Position numbers and translations under genes: made by a program. From the NCBI GenBank assembly GCA_040772665.1, contig JAXGXT010000001.1, positions 400,592 through 464,591 on the forward strand: DNA of 64,000 nt, read 5' to 3'. The notes below the pieces were generated by a model. The model had not been told where the DNA came from. It was given only the letters and a program-made list of their open reading frames with translations, and made no database searches. Below, piece by piece: positions 45,070 through 52,820 of the stretch (position 1 is the first letter of the stretch; every line of letters begins with the position of its first letter). The stretch comes from JAXGXT01 sp040772665 (GTDB lineage: Bacteria; Bacillota; Clostridia; Lachnospirales; Anaerotignaceae).

Positions 45070-46923
45070 CTATTTAATCTGGCTGTTAAGCTTTGCCACA
45101 ACCTCGTTTACATCCATTCCGTGAACTGCACAAGCCTCTGCTATTGTTTCCACCTGTGCCGAAGGGCATCCAAGACAATGCATTCCGCATCCCATAAGAA
45201 CAGGTGCCGCAGATGGATACTGCATTAATATCTCACCAATTCTCATATCTTTTGTTATAACCACACCGGCTTCCTCTGTGGTGTCTTCACCAAAGAAAAG
45301 TTCAATATCGTCTTCAACTGTTCCAATACCAGCTATGCCGAAGTTCTCAATAAGCACTTTTGCAACGTTTGGCGAAAGGAACGCAGGAAGTGTAGGCCCA
45401 AGGTGAATGTTTTTAACACCAAGATAAAGAAGTGCAAGCAAAACAATAACCGCCTTTTGCTCATACCAAGCAATGTTGTAAACAATAGGCAAATCATTTA
45501 TATCGTCAAGACCAAAAACCTCTTTAAGCTTAAGCGCAATAACCGCCAATGAATAAGAATCGTTGCACTGGCCTGCGTCAAGCACCCTTGGAATACCACC
45601 AATGTCGCCAAGCTCAAGCTTGTTGTATTTATACTTTGCACAGCCTGCCGTAAGAATAACTGCATCGTTTGGCAAAGCTTTTGCAAAGTCTGTGTAATAG
45701 TTTCTGGATTTTGCACGTCCGTCACAGCCTGCCATAACAACAAACTTTTTAATGGCACCTGATTTAACAGCGTCAACAACTGCACCTGCAAGCTGCATAA
45801 CCTGATTGTGGGCAAAACCTCCCACAATTTTACCTGTTTCAATCTCTGTTGGCGGTGCGCAGTGTTTCGCCTGTTCAATTATTTCTGAAAAATCCTTTTC
45901 TTCGCCGATTTCTCCGCTTATATGCTTACATCCGGGAAAACCAGCCGAGCCTGTTGTATAAAGACGGTCTTTATAACTGTCCTTAGGAGGCACTATACAG
46001 TTTGTTGTCATAAGAATCGGGCCGTTAAAGCTTTCAAATTCCTCTTTTTGTTTCCACCATGCATTTCCGTAATTTCCAACAAAGTGCGGATATTTCTTAA
46101 ACGCAGGATAATAGTGAGCAGGAAGCATTTCCGAATGGGTGTAAACATCTACCCCTGTGCCCTCTGTCTGTTTAAGAAGCATTTCCATATCACGCAGGTC
46201 GTGGCCTGAAATAAGAATTCCCGGGCGGCTTCCTACACCAATGTTAACCTCTGTGATTTCAGGGTTTCCGTAAGCTGACGTGTTTGCCTCGTCTAAAAGT
46301 GCCATGCCGTTAACTCCGTATTTTCCTGTTTCAAGAGTAAGTGCAATAAGGTCATCTACACTTAATGAATCATCAAGGGTTTTGGAAAGAGCGCTTTGAA
46401 GAAAAGCATCAACTTCTTCGTCATCTTTAAGAAGAACGTTGGCATGTTTTCCGTAAGCCGAAAGTCCTTTTAAACCGTAGGTAATAAGCTCTCTAAGGCT
46501 TCGCACGTCTTCATCTGTTGTTGAAAGAACTCCCACTTCCGCCGCTTTTTTCGAAAACTCATTTCTGTCTTTTGAATACCAGTTTGCCGCTTGAAGCAAA
46601 GCATTTGTGTCTGAAACCTGCTTTTCCAGTTCTTTTTTAACATCAAGTGTTTCAATAATTTTAGCAACAATTGCATCTTCGTCAAAGTTTGCATTTGTTA
46701 TTGTTGTAAATAAGTTTAAGGTGATAAGGTGATTTATATCTTTTGAAACAGTTTTTCCCTCTGCTCTAAGTTGTGTTGTTACGGAAGAAAGTCCCTTTGT
46801 TACAAACACAAGCAAATCCTGCATAGCCGCAACTTCAGGCTTTTTACCGCATACTCCCATTTGTGTACAGCCTGTGTTGCCTGCTGTTTCCTGACATTGA
46901 TAGCAAAACATTTTATTATCCAT
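45070..46923 (-). CDS. hcp: Hydroxylamine reductase / hybrid cluster protein Hcp with C-terminal DUF1858
   Basis: Hcp reduces NO or hydroxylamine using a 4Fe-2O-2S hybrid cluster and protects anaerobes from nitrosative stress. The N-terminal Fe-S cluster Cys are C7, C10, C19 and C25. Hybrid-cluster motifs include ISGHDLRDMEMLL near 245, GNAWWKQ, GSAGFPGCKHI near 330, VMAGCDGRAKSRNYYT, LTAGCAKYKYNKL and NIAWYEQKAV. Residues 1-553 are a full Hcp; 554-617 are an added DUF1858 domain with CGMHCLGCPSA, a redox-active-looking Cys cluster usually found as a separate protein. Preceded by a terminator and the HcpR-like/YgbA genes. Confidence 0.95.
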   Translation of the reverse strand: MDNKMFCYQCQETAGNTGCTQMGVCGKKPEVAAMQDLLVFVTKGLSSVTTQLRAEGKTVSKDINHLITLNLFTTITNANFDEDAIVAKIIETLDVKKELEKQVSDTNALLQAANWYSKDRNEFSKKAAEVGVLSTTDEDVRSLRELITYGLKGLSAYGKHANVLLKDDEEVDAFLQSALSKTLDDSLSVDDLIALTLETGKYGVNGMALLDEANTSAYGNPEITEVNIGVGSRPGILISGHDLRDMEMLLKQTEGTGVDVYTHSEMLPAHYYPAFKKYPHFVGNYGNAWWKQKEEFESFNGPILMTTNCIVPPKDSYKDRLYTTGSAGFPGCKHISGEIGEEKDFSEIIEQAKHCAPPTEIETGKIVGGFAHNQVMQLAGAVVDAVKSGAIKKFVVMAGCDGRAKSRNYYTDFAKALPNDAVILTAGCAKYKYNKLELGDIGGIPRVLDAGQCNDSYSLAVIALKLKEVFGLDDINDLPIVYNIAWYEQKAVIVLLALLYLGVKNIHLGPTLPAFLSPNVAKVLIENFGIAGIGTVEDDIELFFGEDTTEEAGVVITKDMRIGEILMQYPSAAPVLMGCGMHCLGCPSAQVETIAEACAVHGMDVNEVVAKLNSQIK

Positions 46924-47000
46924 TTATATATCCTCCTTGGAACTTTAGTTTTATTGGGTTTGTGTTTCCTTGTTTTCATGTGCTTATAATATCTTAGTTA

Positions 47001-47032
47001 AATCAAAAAATCCGTAACTTCGGTTACGGATT
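47001..47032 (-). terminator. Terminator between ygbA-like gene and hcp
   Basis: AATCCGTAAC-CGAA-GTTACGGATT followed by a T-run on the minus strand. It closes the regulator/ygbA transcript; the GTAAC/GTTAC palindrome directly upstream of the hcp promoter might also be read as a regulator site, which I cannot decide. A TATTAT-like -10 for hcp lies about 20 bases on. Confidence 0.75.
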
Positions 47033-47079
47033 AATAAAATATATTTTTTATTTAAAAGTAAAGTGATTACAAAAAATTC

Positions 47080-47427
47080 TCAAGGCTTTAGTTTCATTTT
47101 TAACCGCTCAAAAAGGGTTTCCCCTAAATGACTAATAATCATTAAAGGATGTGTTAAGGCCATCCTCGGCGCAGAATATTTCATAACCTTTTTAATTTTA
47201 TTTCGTTCTTCATTATTATAGCAGCGAATTGTGCAGTTGCTGCAAAAAGGTTTTTTATTCTTGAAAGGGCAATTTTTAAGCCTTTGGGCAGTATAGTCAA
47301 TAAGCCTGACACAATCGTCGCAAGGTTTTTCTTTTTTATGTTTATGATTTCCTTTGCAATACATAAAAATCATATCACTCACAATTTTTTCTTCGGCAGA
47401 TATTCTTCTATTATTTTTTGAATTCAT
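47080..47427 (-). CDS. YgbA-family (nitrous-oxide/NO-stimulated promoter family) protein
   Basis: 115 aa, small basic protein with the Cys pattern of the YgbA_NO family: PCDDCVRLIDYTAQRLKNCPF then KPFCSNCTIRCYNNEER, followed by RMALTHPLMIISHLGETLFERLK. The E. coli relative is induced by nitric oxide and helps recovery from nitrosative stress. Here it lies 18 bases after a Crp/Fnr regulator and just before hcp, which independently supports an NO-response role. Confidence 0.85.
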   Translation of the reverse strand: MNSKNNRRISAEEKIVSDMIFMYCKGNHKHKKEKPCDDCVRLIDYTAQRLKNCPFKNKKPFCSNCTIRCYNNEERNKIKKVMKYSAPRMALTHPLMIISHLGETLFERLKMKLKP

Positions 47428-47445
47428 GCCCTCCTCCTTCGGCTG

Positions 47446-48120
47446 TTATAATAACTCCTGCATACTTTCCAAATTTGTAATATAAATATCTTTTTTGTCA
47501 ATCCTTATAAGCCCGTCTTCCTGCATTTTCATAAGCTCCCTTGAAAGGGAGGGACGTGCAGTGTTTAAAAAATCCGCCATTTCCTCCCTGTTCATAGGTA
47601 TATTAACCTTTCCGTTTGGAAGTCGATTTTTAAGCAATATTGCGGCTATTTTCTGCCTTAATGTGGCAAAGGAAAGAATTTGAAGTTTTTGGTTAAGATA
47701 GTATGCTTTTTTTGCTAAAATTGAAAGCATGTTTGAAATAAGCTTTGTGTGGTGATTACAGCTTTCACCGCAGGTGTGATAAAAAAACTCCCTTGGTATT
47801 TTAAGAATTTTTGAAGCTGTTGCAGCTTGGGCATAGTGTTCATATTCTTTTCTGTTAAGAAACACAAAGACTTCTCCAAAAAGCTCCCCTGGGGTGTCAA
47901 AGGTTGCTAAAATACTGCGTTTTCCCGAACTTGAATCATTGCAGACAATAATGGTGCCCTCAACAAGCACCAAAAGTTTTTGGGGTTCATCCTGCTGATA
48001 AAAAATCATTTCATCTTTTGCATATTCTTCAATTTCCCCGTGACCGCATTTAAGCAGACTTTCAATTTCACTTTCAGAAATATCATAAAATAAAGGGCTC
48101 ATTTTTAATTTTGAAATCAT
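47446..48120 (-). CDS. Crp/Fnr-family transcriptional regulator, HcpR-like
   Basis: 224 aa: cyclic-nucleotide-binding-like domain (about 10-125, PGELFGEVFVF), dimer helix (130-150) and winged helix-turn-helix (about 150-215, MNREEMADFLNTARPSLSRELMKMQEDGLIRI). Cys117 and Cys121 in HTCGESCNHH could contact a ligand or cofactor but the full Fnr Cys set is absent. Location next to ygbA and hcp matches HcpR, the NO-responsive activator of hcp in anaerobes; this is inference from context. ATG at 48120. Confidence 0.85.
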   Translation of the reverse strand: MISKLKMSPLFYDISESEIESLLKCGHGEIEEYAKDEMIFYQQDEPQKLLVLVEGTIIVCNDSSSGKRSILATFDTPGELFGEVFVFLNRKEYEHYAQAATASKILKIPREFFYHTCGESCNHHTKLISNMLSILAKKAYYLNQKLQILSFATLRQKIAAILLKNRLPNGKVNIPMNREEMADFLNTARPSLSRELMKMQEDGLIRIDKKDIYITNLESMQELL

Positions 48121-48204
48121 TTTCGCTGTTCCTCCAAAAATCTGTTTCTTCCTATAATAATAGCCTTTTTTGATTTAAAATTGCTGTTTGATTGGGTTTT
48201 GCAC

Positions 48205-48240
48205 ATTATACCACAAATTCATTTGTGGATATTATACCAT
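48205..48240 (-). promoter_or_regulatory. Extended -10 promoter/leader module upstream of the Crp-like gene
   Basis: On the minus strand ATGGTATAAT is followed by ATCCACAAAT-GAATTTGTGG: an extended -10 (TGGTATAAT) and a hairpin at the start of the transcript. The same 30 bases occur, 28 identical, on the plus strand at 50540-50569. It is placed about 100 bases before the HcpR-like gene. Confidence 0.6.
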
Positions 48241-48268
48241 TAATTTTCTTATAATAAAACACCAATGC

Positions 48269-48297
48269 TTTATATTGGAGAGCATATTTGGTATAAT
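48269..48297 (+). promoter_or_regulatory. Promoter of rnr
   Basis: TTTATA (48269-48274), 17 bases, TATAAT (48292-48297) with the extended -10 TGG upstream. Transcription would start about 16 bases before the rnr ATG. Confidence 0.65.
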
Positions 48298-48319
48298 ATA
48301 TGTTAAGGCGGTGATTGTA

Positions 48320-50449
48320 ATGGACAATGATTTAGACGAAAGAAAAGAACGGATTTATTCATATATAAAAAGTGAAGATTATATACCTCTTAAAAGAAAA
48401 GAGTTTTACGTTATTCTTGATGTTCCATCTTCCGACAGGGAGGTTTTTGATGAGATAATAGCACGTCTTCTTCAAGAGGGCAAGGTTATAGAAAGCAAAA
48501 AAGGCAAAATTATGCTTCCCAAGGAAAAAGCCATGGTTAGCGGAGTTTTCACAGGCAACGTTCGTGGCTTTGGCTTTGTTAAGGCAGACGAAGGCTTTGA
48601 CCGTGATATTTATATACCGTCGGAGTGTACTGCAGGCGCTATGCACAGAGATAGGGTTATGATAAGGCTTACAAAAAAAGCCGAGGGCGCACAAAGAGCC
48701 GAGGGGCAGGTTGTAAAGGTTCTTGAAAAAGGCACAGAAAACATTGTCGGCACTTTTCAGCTTTTAAAAGGGTTCGGCTTTGTTATACCAGACGACAAAA
48801 AAATTGCGCAAGATATCTTTATTGCAAAAGAGAACACCATGGGGGCAGTAAACGGACACAAGGTAGTTGTTAATATAACAAAACGTCCCGAGGGCAGCAG
48901 AAGCCCCGAGGGTGTGGTAAAAGAAATTTTAGGCCACATTGACGACCCTGGTGTTGACATACTTTCCATAATACGTCAGTTTAATCTGCCGGGCGATTTT
49001 AACGAGGAAGTGTATCAGCAAATTGAATCAATCCCAAGCGAAATTTCAGAAACTGAACTTAGCGGCAGAGAGGATTTCAGGTCTTGGGTTACAATCACAA
49101 TTGACGGTGACGACAGCAAGGATTTTGACGATGCTGTAAGCCTTGATACTTTGGAAAACGGAAACTTTCAGTTAGGTGTTCACATTGCAGACGTAACCCA
49201 TTATGTTAAAGAAAACTCACCCCTTGATAAAGAAGCTCTTGAAAGAGGAACAAGCTACTACCTTGTTGACAGGGTTATCCCTATGCTTCCCCACACATTA
49301 AGTAACGGCATTTGCTCACTTAATCCTAACGAAGACAGGCTTACACTTAGCTGCATTATGGAGATAAATAAAAACGGTGATGTTGTTGGACATAAAGTGT
49401 GTCAAAGCGTTATCCATTCACACGAGCGAATGACTTATACAAACGTAAACAAAATAATAGAGCATGGTGATAAAGAACTAATTAACAAGTATTCACATAT
49501 TGTTCCAATGCTTTTAAAAATGAACCAGTTAAGAGAAATACTATCAGAAAAAAGAATAAAAAGAGGAAGTATAAACTTTGATTTTCCCGAGGCTAAAATT
49601 ATTCTAAACCAAGAAGGAAAAGTAATCGACATTAAACCCTATGAAAGAAACAGCGCCACAAACCTTATAGAGGAGTTTATGCTTGTTTGTAACGAAACTG
49701 TTGCTGAGGATTATTACTGGCAGGAATGTCCTTTTGTTTATAGAAACCATGACGTTCCAGATGAAGAAAAAATTCAGACAATGAAAACCATGCTAAGAAC
49801 CTTTGGTTACAGAATAAAAGGTCATAACGAGGTGCACCCTAAAGATATACAGGCAATTCTCGAAAAAGCAATAGGCTCTCCCGAGGAGCATATTATAAGC
49901 AGAATTGTTTTAAGAAGTATGAAACAAGCAAGATATCAGGAAGAAAACTTTGGGCATTTTGGCTTGGCGGCAAAGTATTACTGTCACTTTACATCTCCCA
50001 TAAGAAGATACCCCGACTTGCAGATTCACCGCATTATAAAAGAAAACTTAAACGGCAGACTAAACGAAAAACGTATTGACAGATACTTCAGCCTTCTTCC
50101 GGATGTGTGCAAAAAGTCTTCTGCCAGAGAACGTCTTGCAGAGGAGGCCGAAAGAGAAACCGACAAGCTGAAAATGGTAGAATACATGGAAGAAAGAATC
50201 GGCGAAGAGTTTGAAGGTATAATAAGCGGTGTTACAGGCTGGGGGATTTATGTAGAGCTTCAAAACACAGTTGAGGGAATGATTCCATTAAATACTTTGG
50301 AGGATGATTTTTACACATATGTAGAAGAAACACTGCAAGTGGTTGGAAGAAAAAAAGGCAGGGTTTTCAGACTTGGCGACAAAGTTAAGGTTGTCTGCGT
50401 AAAAACAAATAAAGATACAAGAACAATTGATTTTAATTTAGCTGAATAA
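48320..50449 (+). CDS. rnr: Ribonuclease R
   Basis: 709-aa 3'-5' exoribonuclease that degrades structured RNA and, with SmpB/tmRNA, the messages of stalled ribosomes. Order: winged helix (1-65), two cold-shock domains (about 70-210, with GFGFVKADEGFDRDIYIP and GFGFVIPDDKKIAQDIFI), RNB catalytic domain (about 245-570; TIDGDDSKDFDDAVSL with the metal-binding Asp cluster) and C-terminal S1 domain (GIISGVTGWGIYVEL). ATG at 48320 follows GGCGGTGA; the upstream 44 codons of open frame cover the promoter. It is followed by smpB and ssrA, a functional grouping common in Firmicutes. Confidence 0.95.
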   Translation: MDNDLDERKERIYSYIKSEDYIPLKRKEFYVILDVPSSDREVFDEIIARLLQEGKVIESKKGKIMLPKEKAMVSGVFTGNVRGFGFVKADEGFDRDIYIPSECTAGAMHRDRVMIRLTKKAEGAQRAEGQVVKVLEKGTENIVGTFQLLKGFGFVIPDDKKIAQDIFIAKENTMGAVNGHKVVVNITKRPEGSRSPEGVVKEILGHIDDPGVDILSIIRQFNLPGDFNEEVYQQIESIPSEISETELSGREDFRSWVTITIDGDDSKDFDDAVSLDTLENGNFQLGVHIADVTHYVKENSPLDKEALERGTSYYLVDRVIPMLPHTLSNGICSLNPNEDRLTLSCIMEINKNGDVVGHKVCQSVIHSHERMTYTNVNKIIEHGDKELINKYSHIVPMLLKMNQLREILSEKRIKRGSINFDFPEAKIILNQEGKVIDIKPYERNSATNLIEEFMLVCNETVAEDYYWQECPFVYRNHDVPDEEKIQTMKTMLRTFGYRIKGHNEVHPKDIQAILEKAIGSPEEHIISRIVLRSMKQARYQEENFGHFGLAAKYYCHFTSPIRRYPDLQIHRIIKENLNGRLNEKRIDRYFSLLPDVCKKSSARERLAEEAERETDKLKMVEYMEERIGEEFEGIISGVTGWGIYVELQNTVEGMIPLNTLEDDFYTYVEETLQVVGRKKGRVFRLGDKVKVVCVKTNKDTRTIDFNLAE

Positions 50450-50462
50450 CAATTTCACCTTG

Positions 50463-50490
50463 CGGCGGAAGGAATAAAAACTTTCCGCCT
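50463..50490 (+). terminator. Terminator-like hairpin after rnr
   Basis: GGCGGAAGG...CTTTCCGCC stem just past the rnr stop, followed by TAAAAATT. It separates rnr from the smpB promoter region. Confidence 0.65.
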
Positions 50491-50539
50491 AAAAATTCCT
50501 TTATTGTAACAAAATTTTAATACCAAAACTTAAAACAGT

Positions 50540-50569
50540 ATGGTATAATATCCACAAACTCATTTGTGG
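50540..50569 (+). promoter_or_regulatory. Extended -10 promoter/leader module upstream of smpB
   Basis: ATGGTATAATATCCACAAAC-TCATTTGTGG: plus-strand copy of the module at 48205-48240. A second extended -10, TGGTATAAT, lies at 50694-50702 nearer to smpB. Between them are short palindromes (GAGCCTAAACGGCTC; AAAACTTTTTAAGTTTT) of unknown role. Confidence 0.55.
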
Positions 50570-50730
50570 GAGAGCCTAAACGGCTCTGCCGCTGTTATCA
50601 CAGCGTATTATACTACTCATAAAACTTTTTAAGTTTTATTCGCTCGTTGACAAAAGAAAATGTCGGCTTTGCCGCCGCTTTCTTTTGCTTTTATGGTATA
50701 ATCTATTGCGAGGAAAGGAACGTGATAATT

Positions 50731-51204
50731 TTGGCTAAAGGATCATCTGTAAAGCTCATTGCCCAAAATAAAAAGGCATACCATGAATATTTTATAGAAG
50801 AAGTCTTTCAGGCAGGATTATCCCTTGCCGGAACAGAGGTTAAAAGCCTGCGTCAAGGCAAATGCAGTTTAAAAGAAAGCTTCATTAAAATCGAAAACGG
50901 CGAAGCTTTTATTTATAATATGCATATAAGCCCTTATGAACAAGGAAATATCTTTAATAAAGACCCTCTTCGCACAAGAAGACTTTTGCTTAATAAAAGC
51001 GAAATAAATAAAATCCACGGTGCTGTTCAGTCAGAGGGGTATACAGTTGTTCCTCTTAAGGTTTATTTTTCAAAAAGCCTTGTAAAAATAGACATTGCAA
51101 TAGCAAAAGGTAAAAAACTTTATGATAAACGCCATTCTATTGCAAAAAGCGACCAAAAAAGAGAAGCAGAAAAAGAGTTTAAAATCAGGAACTTAAATCT
51201 ATAA
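50731..51204 (+). CDS. smpB: SsrA-binding protein SmpB
   Basis: 157-aa partner of tmRNA in trans-translation. The sequence after the start, AKGSSVKLIAQNKKAYHEYFIEEVFQAGLSLAGTEVKSLR, and the C-terminal KGKKLYDKRHSIAKSDQKRE tail are diagnostic. I choose the TTG at 50731, which gives the usual MAKG start; a GTG 9 bases earlier (50722) has a better-spaced GAGG site and is possible. The frame further upstream has no support. ssrA follows after 21 bases, so SmpB and its RNA may be co-transcribed. Confidence 0.93.
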   Translation: MAKGSSVKLIAQNKKAYHEYFIEEVFQAGLSLAGTEVKSLRQGKCSLKESFIKIENGEAFIYNMHISPYEQGNIFNKDPLRTRRLLLNKSEINKIHGAVQSEGYTVVPLKVYFSKSLVKIDIAIAKGKKLYDKRHSIAKSDQKREAEKEFKIRNLNL

Positions 51205-51225
51205 GAATAAAAATGTCGTCATTAC

Positions 51226-51578
51226 GGGGATGTAATGGTTTCGACGGGAATCTTGAAAATAGGAACAGCCATCCGCAGACCTCCGGCAGCTGCGTTAAAA
51301 TGACGGAAAATTTTAAATTTAAACGACAAAGATTATTCTTTATTAGCAGCCTAAGCGCTGCTCGTCGGCCTTTAATCTCTCGCAGTTAGAGTAACCGGCG
51401 TCGACTTTGCGGGGAACTTTTTCGCCAAAGCTTTGAGGTGAAAAAAGACTTATGAAGCTACTAAGGTTTATAGCCTGTTATTGGGCGATAAACTAAGGGA
51501 ATGTTAAACCAATAACTGTGATGGGAGAAGTTTCTATGGATGGGTTTTCGGACAGGGGTTCGATTCCCCTCATCTCCA
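51226..51578 (+). ncRNA. ssrA: Transfer-messenger RNA (tmRNA)
   Basis: Rescues stalled ribosomes by tagging nascent peptides. The 5' half-acceptor GGGGATGTAATGGTTTCGACGGGAA and the 3' end GACAGGGGTTCGATTCCCCTCATCTCC form the tRNA-like domain with acceptor GGGGATG/CATCTCC. The tag frame ends at 51352-51354 and reads NDKDYSLLAA from 51322; the resume codon is one or two codons upstream (AAATTTA region) and is uncertain. CCA is not encoded. Confidence 0.95.
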
Positions 51579-51582
51579 TAAT

Positions 51583-51627
51583 GAAAACCCTCGAAGTAAC
51601 CTTTAGCGGTTGTTTCGAGGGTTTTTG
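51583..51627 (+). terminator. Terminator of ssrA
   Basis: AAAACCCTCGAA pairs with TTCGAGGGTTTTT around an 18-base loop that has its own small stem, followed by a T-rich stretch. Confidence 0.88.
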
Positions 51628-51649
51628 CTTTTATACAAACCTTGAATTT

Positions 51650-51960
51650 TTGTCGGTGCACCTTGCTTCGCAAACCGCCGCTTTTCGTTCAGCATTTTTT
51701 CTTACGAAAAAGCTATTTTGCCGTGGAACTCCTCTCCGTTGCCTAACGGCGGCATTTATCTTCAGGCTTCTTTTTTTACTCACAACACAAAACATTCGTT
51801 TTGCTTGGAGCAGGTTCCTTTATTTTTCGGCTTTATCTTCATTTAAACCAAACCGCCGAATATTCCCTTATTTCATCTTAAAACCACATATTTATGCAGT
51901 TTTAGCAAAAACTTTTGTTTCATTTTTACTTGACAATTCAAGCCAAAAGCAAGCCGGTTT
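51650..51960. repeat. Degenerate mosaic palindromic repeat, copy R4
   Basis: Diverged member of the family: TTGCTTCGCAA (about 51663-51673), CCGTTGCCTAACGG, ACAAAACATTCGTTTTGCTT (51786-51805), AAACCAAACCGCC and the decayed ACCACATATTTATGCAGT (about 51883-51900). Module order matches R3. The remainder of the gap to the aldolase gene shows no gene. Confidence 0.65.
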
Positions 51961-52038
51961 GGGCAAAGTCCAGTGACTTTCTTTATTTCTTTTTCAAGGA
52001 CAAATAATTTTAATAAGCATAGCAGTCTTCTAACCAAC

Positions 52039-52818
52039 TTAGTCAGCCATCATATTTATTTCTTTAATTACCTTTTCCGTTTCTTTTTTAAACATCCCCA
52101 AATCGTTTAAAACAGTGATAATCTTAAACCCTTGTTTAATTCTTTTCACAGCTTCTTCCTGCGTGGACGTTACAATGCCTGGAATTTTTCCATGTTTTCT
52201 GCAAGCATCTAAAACCTTGCTAATAGCTTCTTCAACTTTAGTATGCGAAGGCTCTTTTCTGTAACCCATATCCAAAGATAAATCACCCACTCCTATAAAA
52301 ATTGAATCAATTCCTTCGACAGAAGCTATTTTTTCGATATTATCCACACTTTCTTTAGTTTCACACTGAACCATTGTAAATAACGCATCATTTGCATTTC
52401 CCACATAATCATCATATCCGCCCCATCTTGGGCCTCTTCCCGCATTCATCCCTCTTTTGCCAAGAGGAGGAAACTTTACAGCATTAACAATATACTCTGT
52501 GTCTTCCAATGTATTTACCATAGGCACTAAAAGTCCATGGGCACCAATGTCTAAAATACGGCGCATTAACTTTGTTTCAATGGTGTATGTTCTTGGTATG
52601 GATGCCATTCCATAGCACTCCCCGGCACGAATCATATCAACCATGCTCTCAAGCCCCAAAGGTGAATGCTCCATATCTAAAACAACAAAATCAAATCCGT
52701 TTATTGCAAGTATTTCAACATTGTTTGCATTACAAGAAGCAACAAATGCTCCGATTAAATAATCCTTTTCTTTTAGTTTTTCCTTTATAATATTTTTTAA
52801 CTTCAATGCTTCCACCAT
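52039..52818 (-). CDS. HpcH/HpaI-family aldolase (2-keto-3-deoxy-acid aldolase type)
   Basis: 259-aa metal-dependent class II aldolase of the phosphoenolpyruvate/pyruvate barrel fold. FVVLDMEHSPLGLE near residue 44, the pyruvate-binding Arg in IPRTY near 75, DIGAHGLLVPMVNT near 90, GPRWGGYDDY near 128 and the EGIDSIFIGVGDLSLDMG motif near 170 are family hallmarks; the metal-binding Glu and Asp lie in VQCETKE and the last motif. Members cleave 2-keto-hydroxy acids to pyruvate and an aldehyde. It closes a TRAP/CoA-transferase/thiolase operon, 2 bases after the thiolase. Confidence 0.87.
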   Translation of the reverse strand: MVEALKLKNIIKEKLKEKDYLIGAFVASCNANNVEILAINGFDFVVLDMEHSPLGLESMVDMIRAGECYGMASIPRTYTIETKLMRRILDIGAHGLLVPMVNTLEDTEYIVNAVKFPPLGKRGMNAGRGPRWGGYDDYVGNANDALFTMVQCETKESVDNIEKIASVEGIDSIFIGVGDLSLDMGYRKEPSHTKVEEAISKVLDACRKHGKIPGIVTSTQEEAVKRIKQGFKIITVLNDLGMFKKETEKVIKEINMMAD

Positions 52819-52820
52819 CC

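Noticed and set aside
47009..47032. GTAAC/GTTAC palindrome as a definite HcpR operator
   Set aside because: It forms a GNRA-like hairpin followed by a T-run, so terminator explains it; operator role cannot be shown from sequence alone.
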